A stretch of DNA of 64,000 nucleotides from Saltatorellus ferox (GTDB lineage Bacteria > Planctomycetota > UBA1135 > GCA-002686595), in contig CP036434.1 of NCBI GenBank assembly GCA_007751475.1, positions 5,523,524-5,587,523 on the forward strand. Direction: 5' to 3'. The notes beneath the pieces were generated by a model. It was not told the origin of the DNA, ran no database searches, and saw nothing but the letters and a program-made list of their open reading frames with translations. Both the position numbers and the translations under genes were made by a program. Below are positions 9,897 to 19,372 of this stretch, piece after piece; position 1 is the first letter of the stretch, and each line of letters starts with the position of its first letter.

Positions 9897-11618
9897 CTAC
9901 AGGAACGTGATCTTGACGGCGTCCGAGAAGTTCGACGTCGGGATGTCGCGGAACCAGTACTGCCAGTAGCGGGTGTCCCCGGCGACCACCGTGGTGATGC
10001 TGGCGGGCTGCGGGACCGAAGTCAGGTCGAGGCCCAGGGAGACGGCGCCCGACGTGCCCGAGTTCAGGATGTTTCCAGCGTACCGGCCGATCACCGTGCT
10101 CGCGATGCAGATGTTGCCGACGCTGCCGCCGGGGCCGACGACCGTGAACTCGTCGAGCGAAGTGATGAAGAAGCCGTTGGAGTTTAGCGGGAGGTTCACC
10201 ACCGACAGGGTCACGTCGTTGTCGAAGGCCACGAGCGAACCGGTCGCGAGGATACGGGCCGGTGCGCCGGTGCTGTTCAGGACGGCCGGGCCACAGATCG
10301 TCTCGCCGAGCGTGTCGAACCCCGAGTAGGCGAGGACGCGCCCGCCGTCGAAGGCGGCGCCGTCGAAGCCGAAGGCGCCGATGAAGAGGTCGTCGAAGCC
10401 GTCGCCGTTCGCGTCGCCCATGCCCACGGCGGTGTCGCCGAACTGGTCGCCGGATTCGGTGCTCTCGTAGCGCTGGATGATCGAGGCGTCGAAGCCGCTG
10501 AAGACCGTCGCCGAGCCCGCGGGCAGGCCCATGATCGGGTCGAGGCGGGAGCCGACGATGAAGTCGAGCCAGCCGTCGCCGTTGACGTCGCCGGCATCCC
10601 CGACGGCGCTGCCGAACTCGGACCCGGCCTCGGTGCCCGCGACGGTGAACATCGCGCTGCCGTCGAAGCCGGAGTAGATGCGCGCGGCGCCGCGGTCGGC
10701 GCCCGCGAAGTCGGAGCTGATCATGCCGGCGATGAAGTCGTCGAAGCCGTCACCATCGAGATCGCCGAGGCCGGAGACCTTGCCGCCGAGCAGGTCGCCA
10801 GGGAAGTCGCCGTCGAGGGCGTAGAGCACCGATCCGTCGAGCCCCGAGAAGACGGTGACGCGGCCCGAGGAGCTCCCTCCGTCGTCGTCGCCCGGGGCGC
10901 CGACGAGGAAGTCGTCGTGACCGTCGGCGTTCACGTCCCCTGCGGCCCCGACCGAGCGGCCGAAGAAGTCCGAGGCGCCGTCACCGGCGATGTCGAAGAG
11001 GAGCGCGCCGTCGAATCCGGAGAAGACGCGTGCGCGACCGCTGGCAGGGCCGCCGAAGCTGTCGAGCCTCGCGCCGACGATCACGTCGGCGAAGCCGTCG
11101 GCGTTGACGTCCCCGGCGGCGTTGACGGCTTCGCCGAAGCGCCCGTTGGGCGTGAGGCCGTCGAAGGCGTGAATCACGAGGCCGGTGGCGCCGGAGACGA
11201 CGATGGCCTGGCCGTAGTTGGGCCCAGCCGTATCGTTGAAGCGCGCGCCTGCGATGATGTCGGGCGTTCCGTCGCCGTCGACGTCGCCCGCGCCCGCGGC
11301 GCTGAATCCGAGGGAGTCACCGGCGGCCGCGCCGGTGATGGTCATGAGAGTCGAGCCATCGGCGCCGGACAGGACGAAGACAGCGCCTGCATCGGAGCCG
11401 CCGAGGTCGTTGTTCGGCGCGCCGGTCGCCACGTCGGCGATCCCATCGCCGTTGATGTCGCCGACCCTGGAGACGACGAGGCCGTAGCGCTCTCCGCTGG
11501 AAAGGCCGTCGGCAGACCAGAGCAAGGATTGAGCGGAAGCTCCGACGGCGGTCCCTGCGAGCGTGAGAGCGGAGAGAATCCCGAACCGGGAAGAGGCGAG
11601 GCGGTAGGAGAGAACCAT
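9897..11618 (-). CDS. Secreted FG-GAP (integrin alpha-like) beta-propeller protein
   Basis: A 573-residue protein with a signal peptide (about 1-29, ending VGASAQ). Seven FG-GAP blades each carry a calcium-loop motif: DINGDGIAD, DVDGDGTPD, DVNADGFAD, DVNADGHDD, DLDGDGFDD, DVNGDGWLD and DANGDGFDD. Seven is the usual number for a closed propeller. After residue ~460 comes a separate C-terminal module of about 110 residues ending with YWFRDIPTSNFSDAVKITF. A similar end is found on the two propeller proteins at 19373 and 21466. Surface display with calcium-dependent binding is likely. The ligand is unknown. Confidence 0.92.
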   Translation of the reverse strand: MVLSYRLASSRFGILSALTLAGTAVGASAQSLLWSADGLSSGERYGLVVSRVGDINGDGIADVATGAPNNDLGGSDAGAVFVLSGADGSTLMTITGAAAGDSLGFSAAGAGDVDGDGTPDIIAGARFNDTAGPNYGQAIVVSGATGLVIHAFDGLTPNGRFGEAVNAAGDVNADGFADVIVGARLDSFGGPASGRARVFSGFDGALLFDIAGDGASDFFGRSVGAAGDVNADGHDDFLVGAPGDDDGGSSSGRVTVFSGLDGSVLYALDGDFPGDLLGGKVSGLGDLDGDGFDDFIAGMISSDFAGADRGAARIYSGFDGSAMFTVAGTEAGSEFGSAVGDAGDVNGDGWLDFIVGSRLDPIMGLPAGSATVFSGFDASIIQRYESTESGDQFGDTAVGMGDANGDGFDDLFIGAFGFDGAAFDGGRVLAYSGFDTLGETICGPAVLNSTGAPARILATGSLVAFDNDVTLSVVNLPLNSNGFFITSLDEFTVVGPGGSVGNICIASTVIGRYAGNILNSGTSGAVSLGLDLTSVPQPASITTVVAGDTRYWQYWFRDIPTSNFSDAVKITFL

Positions 11619-11744
11619 GGAACGCGGTGCGCGAGTGGTCGCGACTGGATGCGGTGTCCCGCGGCTGGATCAGGCACTCCTCCCCCCCGGGAAGGCGCCG
11701 CCGCGTGCTGAAATCTACCCGGCTTCCGAGAGAGACGGCGCGAA

Positions 11745-13781
11745 TCAGTAGTAGCGCAGCAAACCTGGCTCACGCTGGAACAGATCCCTCGCTGCCAGCA
11801 GCAGATCGAGGTCCCTCTCCGGATCCACGAGGCCCTCCTGGTTCTCGCCCGACTGGCGCAGGCCCAGGAGGTCGCCCATCCCGCGCTGGCGCAGGTCCTC
11901 CTCCGCCAGCAGGAACCCGTCGCGCGAACGCTCCATCAGGCGGAACCGCTCCTCCGCCTTCTTGTCCCCGAGCAGGAAGCAGTAGGAGTCCTTCTTCCCG
12001 CGGCCGATGCGACCACGCAGCTGATGCAGCTGCGCCAGGCCGAGACGGTGCGCGTCCTCGATCACCATGATCGTCGCGTTCGGCACGTCGACGCCGACCT
12101 CCACCACCGTCGTCGCGACGACCGTCGCCACGTCCCCGCGGCGGAAGCGATCGAGCCGCGAGTTGCGCTCGACGGACGGCAGCCGCCCGTGCACCAGCTC
12201 GATCCCCGCCTGGCGAAAGGTCGGGCGCGCCACCAGATTCTCGAAGCGCGCCTCCGCGCTCGCAGCCGTGGACGCCGGCGCGTCCTCGGAATCACCGTCG
12301 CTCATGGTCTCTCCGATGCGCGGCACCACCCAGTAGATCTGCTCGCCCGCCTCCAGCCGCTCGGCCAGGAATCGCGGCATCCTCCGACGATCGTCGCCGC
12401 GCGCCCAGCGCGTCCGCACCGAGCCGCGGCCCGGCGGCGAGCCGTCCAGGATCGACACCTCCAGGTCCCCGTAGACCGTCAGCGCCAGCGTCCGCGGGAT
12501 CGGCGTCGCCGTCATGAGCAGCACGTGCACATCGCTGCCCTTGCCCGCCAGCCGCCCGCGCTGGGCCACGCCGAAGCGATGCTGCTCATCGATCACGGCC
12601 AGATCGAGACGCCGGAACTTCACGTCCTCCGAGAACAGCGCGTGCGTCCCGAAGACGACGTCGATCTCCCCCGCCGCGAGCCGCTGTGTCACGTCGCGAC
12701 GTTCCCCCGTGCGCAGCGAACCCGTGATGAGCGCGGTGCGCAGCCCGTGACCTTCCAGGAGATCCCGCAGCCCGTAGGCGTGCTGGGACGCGAGCACCTC
12801 GGTCGGCGCCATCATCGCGACCTGGCCGCCGCACTCCGCGACCGTCATCGCCGCGTAGGCCGCCACCGCCGTCTTCCCTGCCCCGACGTCGCCCTGCAAG
12901 AGCCGCCGCATCGGACGCGTGCGGCCGAGGTCCGCGCGGATCTCGCCGATCACTCGGGACTGCGCGTCGGTCAGCGTGAACGGATAGCGCGAGCGAATCT
13001 CCGCGTCCTGCTCGGCCGTGATCTTCGCCGCGCGGGCGCGCCCGGCCTTGCCGGACCGCCGCGCGAACACGGCCGCCTGCAGCGTCAGGATCGGCTCCAG
13101 CGCGAACCGCCGGCGCGCGTACTCGAAGTCAGGGATGGTCGCCGGCCGGTGGATCATCGGCACCGCGACCGGCAGCCCGGGCGCATCGCAGTGCTCCAGG
13201 AACTCCGCGGGCAGGTGCTCCTCGATCTCCCCCACGTGGCGCTCCAGCGCCTCGTCGATCCAGGCCTTCAGCGCATCGCTCGAGACGCCGTCGCCGCCGC
13301 CGTACTCGGGCGCGAGCGTGCCGGGCGCGGGCAGCGGAGACGCCGCGGTGCCGAGCCTCGGCGACGCGATCGAGGCCCCGCGCGCCTCCACGACGCTCCC
13401 GTGCGCCTCGACCTGGGTCCCGGAGCTCAGCTGCTCCTTCATCCAGGGCTGATTGAAGAACACGAGGTCCATCTCGCCGGTGCCGTCGCTCACCGTCGCC
13501 CGCACGACCGAGCGCTTGCCGCCGATGCGCTGGAGCACCGAGCGCCGCACGCGCCCTTCGATGGTCACGCGCTCTCCCTTCCGGCGGCTCGCCGCCTGGA
13601 TCGAGGTCTTCACGGGCCAGACCACGAGCCGGATCGGCTGGAGGAGCAGAAGATCCCGCACCGTCTTCAGTCCGAGGCGCTCCAGCCGCGCGGCGCGCGC
13701 GTGCCCGACGCCCCTCAGGCCCGTGAGCGGCCCGATGGTCGGGAAGCCGCGCTCCGGTGGACTCGACGCGGCTCCGCTCAC
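11745..13781 (-). CDS. recG: ATP-dependent DNA helicase RecG
   Basis: A 678-residue protein, close to the family's usual length. The N-terminal wedge/OB region starts with a GVGHARAARLERLG helix-hairpin. The helicase core follows: Walker A LLQGDVGAGKT, DEQH box (VIDEQHRFG), TATPIPRT, and the motif V/VI region VVEVGVDVP and HQLRGRIGRG. RecG remodels stalled replication forks and Holliday junctions. The open frame continues upstream into shadow sequence. The GTG at 13781 overlaps the TGA of the MFS gene (GTGA) and gives the right N-terminus, so I chose it. An acidic insert (near DGDSEDAPAS) sits in the second helicase lobe. Confidence 0.96.
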   Translation of the reverse strand: MSGAASSPPERGFPTIGPLTGLRGVGHARAARLERLGLKTVRDLLLLQPIRLVVWPVKTSIQAASRRKGERVTIEGRVRRSVLQRIGGKRSVVRATVSDGTGEMDLVFFNQPWMKEQLSSGTQVEAHGSVVEARGASIASPRLGTAASPLPAPGTLAPEYGGGDGVSSDALKAWIDEALERHVGEIEEHLPAEFLEHCDAPGLPVAVPMIHRPATIPDFEYARRRFALEPILTLQAAVFARRSGKAGRARAAKITAEQDAEIRSRYPFTLTDAQSRVIGEIRADLGRTRPMRRLLQGDVGAGKTAVAAYAAMTVAECGGQVAMMAPTEVLASQHAYGLRDLLEGHGLRTALITGSLRTGERRDVTQRLAAGEIDVVFGTHALFSEDVKFRRLDLAVIDEQHRFGVAQRGRLAGKGSDVHVLLMTATPIPRTLALTVYGDLEVSILDGSPPGRGSVRTRWARGDDRRRMPRFLAERLEAGEQIYWVVPRIGETMSDGDSEDAPASTAASAEARFENLVARPTFRQAGIELVHGRLPSVERNSRLDRFRRGDVATVVATTVVEVGVDVPNATIMVIEDAHRLGLAQLHQLRGRIGRGKKDSYCFLLGDKKAEERFRLMERSRDGFLLAEEDLRQRGMGDLLGLRQSGENQEGLVDPERDLDLLLAARDLFQREPGLLRYY

Positions 13782-15046
13782 GCGATCGCCCTCTGCAGTC
13801 TCCGCTCCGACACCTCGCCCGCGACGCGCGCTTCCACGGAGCGCAGGAGCAGGAACGTGAGGAGCGCCGCCGTCGCGTAGAAGCCGACCGTCGTCAGCAT
13901 CAGGATCGAGTAGTCGTTCCCGGTCGTGTCGAGGACTCGCCCGGCCAGCAGCGGCCCCACGACCCAGCCGACGCCCCAGAGCGTCGCGTTGACCCCGGTC
14001 TGCACCTCGCGCACGCCCGCAGGCGTCGCCTGCATCATGAGATTCTTCAGGATCGGATGCGTCGCGTTCATCAGCGCGCCGCGCATCAGGAACGCGAACA
14101 TCGCGATCGGCAGGCTCGTCGTGAAGGCGAGCATCACGAAGAACGGCAGCGACGCCAGCTCGATCAGCACCATGCTCTTCACGAAGCCGAAGCGCTGGAG
14201 CGCGACGGGCGTCAGGAGGAAGCCGAAGGTCATCAGCACCTGGCCCGACGCGAAGAGGTAGCCCCAGCCGTCCGCGGGCACGGCGAAGCGCTCCTGGAAG
14301 TACGTGGGCAGGAACGGGATGCAGAACCCGGCGCCGGTCGCGATCAGGAACTGGGGCGCCGCGAAGCGCGCCAGGAGCCCCACATGGCTGCGAACGGCGG
14401 GCAGGATGCGCTGGCCCCCGAGCATCGAAGGCTCGGGGTCGTGGATGCGCGCGTAGAAGAGAGCGCCGAGGAGAGCGAACGCACCCGCGCCGGACACCAC
14501 GGCGCTGGTCGCGGCCGCCTCGCCTCCCAGGGGCACCGTCAGCCACGCGACCGAGAAGCCCGCGATCCCGGCCCCCGCGACGGCCGCCAGGGTCCGCGCG
14601 GCCTCCGCCAGGGAGAACACGGCCGCCCGGTCCTCGTCCCGCGTGTGACGAAAGAGAAACGGAGCGATCGCGACGTAGTGCACCGTCATCGCGAGCCCGG
14701 CGATGAAGTTGGCGACGTACATCCACTCCAGGCTCGGCAGGAACGGCAGAAAGAAGTACACGAGGCCGGAGATCAGCGCGGACGCCACGAAGACGCCGCG
14801 GGCGGGGCGCCGGGCCAGCACGAAGGCCGCGGGCAGCGCGACCGCCACCTTCCCCCAGGAGTCCAGCGACTGAAACGTCCCGATCTCGGTCTTCGTGTGC
14901 TCCAGAAGATTGAGCCAGCGCGCCAGGAAGGTCATCGTGACCGCCGACGCGGCGCCCATGCACGCGCTCCCAAACAGGTACGCGCGGGCTGCAGGCTGCA
15001 TCTCCCGGAGGGTCTCGGGGGCGGAAAGGAGGGCTTTCAGTAGCAT
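13778..15046 (-). CDS. Major facilitator superfamily transporter
   Basis: A 422-residue protein starting MLLKALLSAPETLREMQPAA; an in-frame start further upstream is less likely. About 12 hydrophobic segments are visible, such as AYLFGSACMGAASAVTMTFL and GFYATAALLTFLLL. Between the two six-helix halves is a loop containing YARIHDPEPS. It fits the drug/sugar-efflux type MFS branch, but substrate cannot be told from the sequence. It is upstream of and overlaps recG by 4 nt, so the two are probably co-transcribed. The 152-bp divergent region to the plus-strand ECF gene should hold both promoters. Confidence 0.9.
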   Translation of the reverse strand: MLLKALLSAPETLREMQPAARAYLFGSACMGAASAVTMTFLARWLNLLEHTKTEIGTFQSLDSWGKVAVALPAAFVLARRPARGVFVASALISGLVYFFLPFLPSLEWMYVANFIAGLAMTVHYVAIAPFLFRHTRDEDRAAVFSLAEAARTLAAVAGAGIAGFSVAWLTVPLGGEAAATSAVVSGAGAFALLGALFYARIHDPEPSMLGGQRILPAVRSHVGLLARFAAPQFLIATGAGFCIPFLPTYFQERFAVPADGWGYLFASGQVLMTFGFLLTPVALQRFGFVKSMVLIELASLPFFVMLAFTTSLPIAMFAFLMRGALMNATHPILKNLMMQATPAGVREVQTGVNATLWGVGWVVGPLLAGRVLDTTGNDYSILMLTTVGFYATAALLTFLLLRSVEARVAGEVSERRLQRAIA

Positions 15047-15198
15047 GGAGGGGCGGCCGGATACGTCCGGGGTGACAAGGGTAGTGATCCCCAGGGAGGG
15101 ACTGGCCGAGGAGATCCGCCGTTTCTCGTGTGACAGATGCAACGACCCGGGTTCCCTTGCATATCCGCGGAGAAATCACCGCCCCACCGCCAACCTTC

Positions 15199-17943
15199 AT
15201 GTCAGGACACGCAGAACTCGACGCCGACTTCATCCTCCAGCACTCCGGCTTCATCCGGAGCCTCGCCCGGGGGCTGCTCCGCGATGAATCCCTGGTGGAC
15301 GACGTCGTCCAGGAGACGCTCATCAAGGCCCTGGAGAAGGGGCCTCGGAGTGAGGGAGCTCTGACGGCGTGGCTCCGGACCGTCACGCGGAACATCGCGT
15401 ACAAGAGCTACCGGGGGACGGCGCGGCGGCGCGCCCGCGAGGAGGAGGCCGCTCAGCCCGAGCGCCTGACGGCGACCGTGGACATCGTCGCCCGGGGCGA
15501 GGCGCTGGAGTCCTTGACCGCGTCCGTGATGGAGCTTCCGGAGGGCGCTCGGGAGGTGATCTTCCTGCGGTACTACGAGGGGCTCTCGCACGGCGAGATC
15601 GCCCAGCAGCTGGAGCTAGAGCCGGGCGCCGTCCGGATGCGACTGCACCGGGCGCAGAAGCTTCTTCACGAACGACTCGACCGCAAGGCCGGTGGCGATC
15701 GCGTCGCCTGGATGTCGGGGCTCGCGGGCCTCGCGGGGATCGGGCTCAAGGACATCGGCCGCGGCGCGCACCCTGCGGCCGGCGTCGCTCCGGTGAGCGG
15801 GACCGCGATCGCCCTGGCCGCCACCGCGGCGCTCTGCCTCGGCGCGGGCACGCTGTTCTGGCTGGGGACGCGCCCGGGCGACGGCGGCGAGGGGAACGCT
15901 CTTCTCCGACGCGCGGCTCTGGCGGCTGCCGACCCTGCGGACTCGATCGAGACGATCGACTCACCTCCGGGAGAGCGGACGGCTCGCGAGGAGGTGAAGG
16001 TGGCCGTGCCGATGATGGCACTCACGGGCGCGGCCACCGCCGCCGCGGCGAGCGGCGAACCGGACGACCTCGTCTTTCCGGATGGCAACGTCAAGGGCAC
16101 GGTCGTGGACCATGAAGGGCGACCGGTGGTGGATGCGAGAGTCTTCGCTGCCTGGGGCCGCCTGCCGATGGAACTCCGCACGCGCACGAACGAGCGCGGC
16201 CGCTTCGGCATCGAGGTCCCGGCGGCGGTCCTTCACGACGCCGAAGAAGGGCTTTACTCCGTTCTGCTGGCCGCCACGTCCGAGGGTTCGGCACCCACGC
16301 GCGTTCACGCGTGGCCCAGGGAAGGCCTCGACGATGCGCTGGGCGGCAAGCATGCGCTCCTTCGGATGCGTGGGTCCGGCGGGGCGCTGGAAGGCGAGGT
16401 TCTCGGCGCGGATGGGCGCCCCGTGGTCGGGGCCGAGATCCGCCTCGGCGAGCGCAATCGACTCGGCGTCGGCTTCCTCGGGCAGCAATCGGCCATGACG
16501 GAGAATCCACTCGCGCCGAAGCTCGCAACGATCGTGGATCGACAGGGCGTGGCGATGTTCCAGGGCCACCGCAGCATGCGAGGCACCCTCGGCCCCCAGG
16601 CTCTCGAAGCGGACGGCGTTCGCTCGCGCCTGGTGCCGGCCACCACGCGCACGTCGAAGGCGGACGGCTCTTTCCGGTTCGGCGGACTCGAGCTGGGCTC
16701 GCAGAAGATTCGCATCACGGCGCCGGGCTACGCGCCCTACAACGGCACGATCCGCGTGACGCAGGGCGAGCCGAGCCGGAAGGTATTCCGGCTGGACCGC
16801 GGTGCCACGATCCGCGGGACGCTGACCCGGTCGGACGGCCTTCCCCCCACCATGGGACTCGTGCATGCCTTCCACCAGAATCCGTACACGGTCCAGACGG
16901 TTCGGATGGGGCCCGACGCCACGTTCGAGATCCACGGTCTTCCCCGGGGCGAGACTCGGATCGTCGCCGAGGAGCGCTGGCCGCGGGTGCCTTCCGCGGA
17001 GCGCTTGGCGTCACGGACCGTCGACCTTTCCCCTGGCGAGGACCTCACCCTGAATCTGGAAATGCACGAGCCGGCGCTCGCGAGTGTCAGGGTTCTGAAG
17101 CGCTCCCAGGGGGAACTCGTGCCCGCCGAGAACGTCGAGATCGAGATCCGGCCGGTCGGGAATCCGCTGGATCGTGTGGCGGTGTTCGAGCTCAATGGCG
17201 AGGGAAGGGCGAAGCTTCCGCTCGAAGCGGTTCGACCGGTGCAATGGGTGATTGCGCGCAAGATGACCACGAACCGGACGCCGTCAGGAATCGAACTCAA
17301 GATCAGTGAAGCGATGCAGTCGACGCCGGTACGGCGCGTGCTTCCTCCCACCCGCGAGGAGGCGGCCGAGGAGATCGTGTTCGTACTGGAAGACCGCGAG
17401 CTGCTCATCGCACCGGTCTTCATGCGCCCTTCGCTCGCGGGTTTCCGTCCCTTCGATCACACGGACGGCGTCGCCCTGTTCCAGCCCGACGAGCCGTTCA
17501 CCTACATGGGATGGTCGAGCGGCAAGCCAGGCGTGCTCCAGTTCAACGGAGTGCCGACCGGCGACTACCACATCATCTACCCCCACCATGGACTCGGCTG
17601 GATCTCTTCGTTCACGGTGCACGTGGGCGCGACCGCGCTCGACACGCCGCAGGACCTTGGGACCATCGAGCTTCCGCGGCTCGGGCACCTCGTATTACAG
17701 CCCGCTGTCGACGGCGGGCGCGCGAAGGAAGACACCGCCTGGACCGATCTGGACATCAAGGTCGTGGTCCCTGGCAGGAGCGGGACCGCAGAGATTGCGG
17801 TGTTTCTGGGTCGTGCCGAGATACCGGGAAGGATCCCCGTCTCGCCCGGGCTCTACGCCCTTCGTCACCCCGACGCCCCGGAACTCGCGGCGCAGTACAT
17901 CGAGGTGAAGGCGGGTGAGCACGTGGAGGTGCTCTGGCGCTGA
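15199..17943 (+). CDS. ECF sigma factor fused to a membrane-anchored carboxypeptidase-regulatory-like region
   Basis: A 914-residue protein starting MSGHAELDADF; a GTG at 15130 would add 23 residues. Sigma region 2 (about 8-75) contains LVDDVVQETLIKALEKG. Region 4 (about 110-165) contains LPEGAREVIFLRYYEGLSHG and a helix-turn-helix ending MRLHRAQKLLHERL. One transmembrane segment follows (about 202-224, ALAATAALCLGAGTLFWLG). The rest is extracytoplasmic and includes several carboxypeptidase-regulatory-like beta-sandwiches, with repeated patterns such as GTVVDHEGRPVVDARVFA and GEVLGADGRPVVGAEIRL. The topology puts the sigma domains inside and sensor-like domains outside in one chain. Long C-terminal extensions on ECFs are known in Planctomycetota; release by proteolysis is inferred. 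No separate anti-sigma gene is adjacent. Confidence 0.92.
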   Translation: MSGHAELDADFILQHSGFIRSLARGLLRDESLVDDVVQETLIKALEKGPRSEGALTAWLRTVTRNIAYKSYRGTARRRAREEEAAQPERLTATVDIVARGEALESLTASVMELPEGAREVIFLRYYEGLSHGEIAQQLELEPGAVRMRLHRAQKLLHERLDRKAGGDRVAWMSGLAGLAGIGLKDIGRGAHPAAGVAPVSGTAIALAATAALCLGAGTLFWLGTRPGDGGEGNALLRRAALAAADPADSIETIDSPPGERTAREEVKVAVPMMALTGAATAAAASGEPDDLVFPDGNVKGTVVDHEGRPVVDARVFAAWGRLPMELRTRTNERGRFGIEVPAAVLHDAEEGLYSVLLAATSEGSAPTRVHAWPREGLDDALGGKHALLRMRGSGGALEGEVLGADGRPVVGAEIRLGERNRLGVGFLGQQSAMTENPLAPKLATIVDRQGVAMFQGHRSMRGTLGPQALEADGVRSRLVPATTRTSKADGSFRFGGLELGSQKIRITAPGYAPYNGTIRVTQGEPSRKVFRLDRGATIRGTLTRSDGLPPTMGLVHAFHQNPYTVQTVRMGPDATFEIHGLPRGETRIVAEERWPRVPSAERLASRTVDLSPGEDLTLNLEMHEPALASVRVLKRSQGELVPAENVEIEIRPVGNPLDRVAVFELNGEGRAKLPLEAVRPVQWVIARKMTTNRTPSGIELKISEAMQSTPVRRVLPPTREEAAEEIVFVLEDRELLIAPVFMRPSLAGFRPFDHTDGVALFQPDEPFTYMGWSSGKPGVLQFNGVPTGDYHIIYPHHGLGWISSFTVHVGATALDTPQDLGTIELPRLGHLVLQPAVDGGRAKEDTAWTDLDIKVVVPGRSGTAEIAVFLGRAEIPGRIPVSPGLYALRHPDAPELAAQYIEVKAGEHVEVLWR

Positions 17944-18016
17944 AGGGACCGGGGTGGCAGAATCCGGGGTCCGGGGTCGGTGGGCACCGGCACCTCTCCC
18001 CCAACCACGCCCCCGA

Positions 18017-19144
18017 ATGACCTCGATCGAACTGGAAACCGGCTCCCCTGGCCTCCCGCGACCAGGCATGGCTGCCAGCACGAGCCTCGATGAAGGGGTT
18101 GGGAAGTGGAAGACGCGCCTCGTTGTCGCAGTAGGCTCCGTGCTCATCTGCGCTCTCCTGGCGGAGGCCGCTGTACGCGTCTACTCGGCGGTCGCCTTCC
18201 CCAGGATGATGCAGCTGGAGAAGAGTCTGGGATGGCAGCACGCGGCGGATCGCGAGAAGTCGTTCACGAACGAGGATGGCGAAGTGCACCTCTACGTCCA
18301 GGATGAGTACGGGCAGAGGCCACTGCCGGAAGCGCTTCGTTCGGCCTCGCGCACCACGAGCGTTCTCGTCCTCGGAGATTCCTTCACCGAGGCCGTTCAG
18401 GTGGCTGGCGACGAGGCGTTCACAGCGCGGCTCGCCGGGGCGGACCCGACCCTCAACGTGATCAACGCGGGAGTGGGCGCCTACGGCACCGTCCAGCAGT
18501 ACCTCTTCCTGCGTGACAGGGGCGAGGCCTTTGCCCCGAACCTCGTCTTGCTCGTCGCCTACGAGAACGACCTGACGGACAACTTCATGTCCTGCTCGCC
18601 GAGGATCGGACCGCGCCCGCGAGCGACGATCGAGGGCGACGAGGTTCGCATCATCGAGGATCTCGATGATGCCGAGTTCCTGCAGTTCGTCGCCCCCGCC
18701 CCATTCCGCTCCTTCTTGATCAAGCGAAGCTACCTCTTCTATGCGTTCAACGATCGCGTGTGGCGCAGACAGAACTACGAGGACTTCGTCGAGAAAGAGC
18801 TGAAACTGTCGAACGCCGTGCCCGTCGCCACCCAGAAGCGCATCTTCCTCGAAATGGTCGACAGGATCCGCGACCTCACGGAGGCGCGCGGCGCGAGGTT
18901 CGCCCTGGCGCTCATCCCCTCCCACGCGACGGTCCTGGCGGGCGATGACCCGTGGCACGCCGAAGTGGCTGCCCACGCGAAGGCCAGCGGCTATCCGTTC
19001 CTCTCTCTCCTCTCCACCTTCAAGGATCCGGCGAGCGGGCGCTGCTACTTCGACAAGGACATCCACTGGACCCGAAACGGTCACAAGGCCGCGGCCGAGG
19101 CGCTCCTCCCGTTCTGCCAGGAAGCGCTGGATCGCGGGGAGTAA
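18017..19144 (+). CDS. Membrane-anchored SGNH-hydrolase-like protein
   Basis: From the ATG at 18017 the protein is 375 residues. A membrane segment lies near residues 38-58 (LVVAVGSVLICALLAEAAV). The SGNH block I is VLVLGDSFTEAVQ (Ser near 122). A block III-like stretch reads VAYENDLTDN, and a block V DIHWTRNGHK near residue 350 provides the Asp/His. These enzymes are esterases or acyltransferases acting on polysaccharides or lipids; the substrate is unknown. The 5' extension of the frame overlaps the ECF gene and was not used; an ATG at 18068 is another option. Its last ~37 codons are duplicated as a broken fragment at 21099-21209. Confidence 0.87.
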   Translation: MTSIELETGSPGLPRPGMAASTSLDEGVGKWKTRLVVAVGSVLICALLAEAAVRVYSAVAFPRMMQLEKSLGWQHAADREKSFTNEDGEVHLYVQDEYGQRPLPEALRSASRTTSVLVLGDSFTEAVQVAGDEAFTARLAGADPTLNVINAGVGAYGTVQQYLFLRDRGEAFAPNLVLLVAYENDLTDNFMSCSPRIGPRPRATIEGDEVRIIEDLDDAEFLQFVAPAPFRSFLIKRSYLFYAFNDRVWRRQNYEDFVEKELKLSNAVPVATQKRIFLEMVDRIRDLTEARGARFALALIPSHATVLAGDDPWHAEVAAHAKASGYPFLSLLSTFKDPASGRCYFDKDIHWTRNGHKAAAEALLPFCQEALDRGE

Positions 19145-19372
19145 CCGCTTGCCGAAGCCAGAAGCCCTGAACCCCATGACTCGCGTCGGCTGAGATGGCA
19201 TCGAGTGCGGTTCCCCAGCGGACTCCGTCCCCGAGCCAGGCCTTCAGCCGGGCTGGTCGAGCGACTCGACCCAATGGGCTCGATCATGGGCTCGTCTCGG
19301 CTGGAGTGACGTTTCTCACTGCTTGCGATTCATGTGGCATGGGCGGGTACCATCGAGTGAGTCTCGGCGGCG

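Noticed and set aside
13782..15404. Fusion of an extra 540 residues to the RecG N-terminus
   Set aside because: The extension lies out of frame over the MFS gene; the GTG at 13781 gives a standard RecG length.
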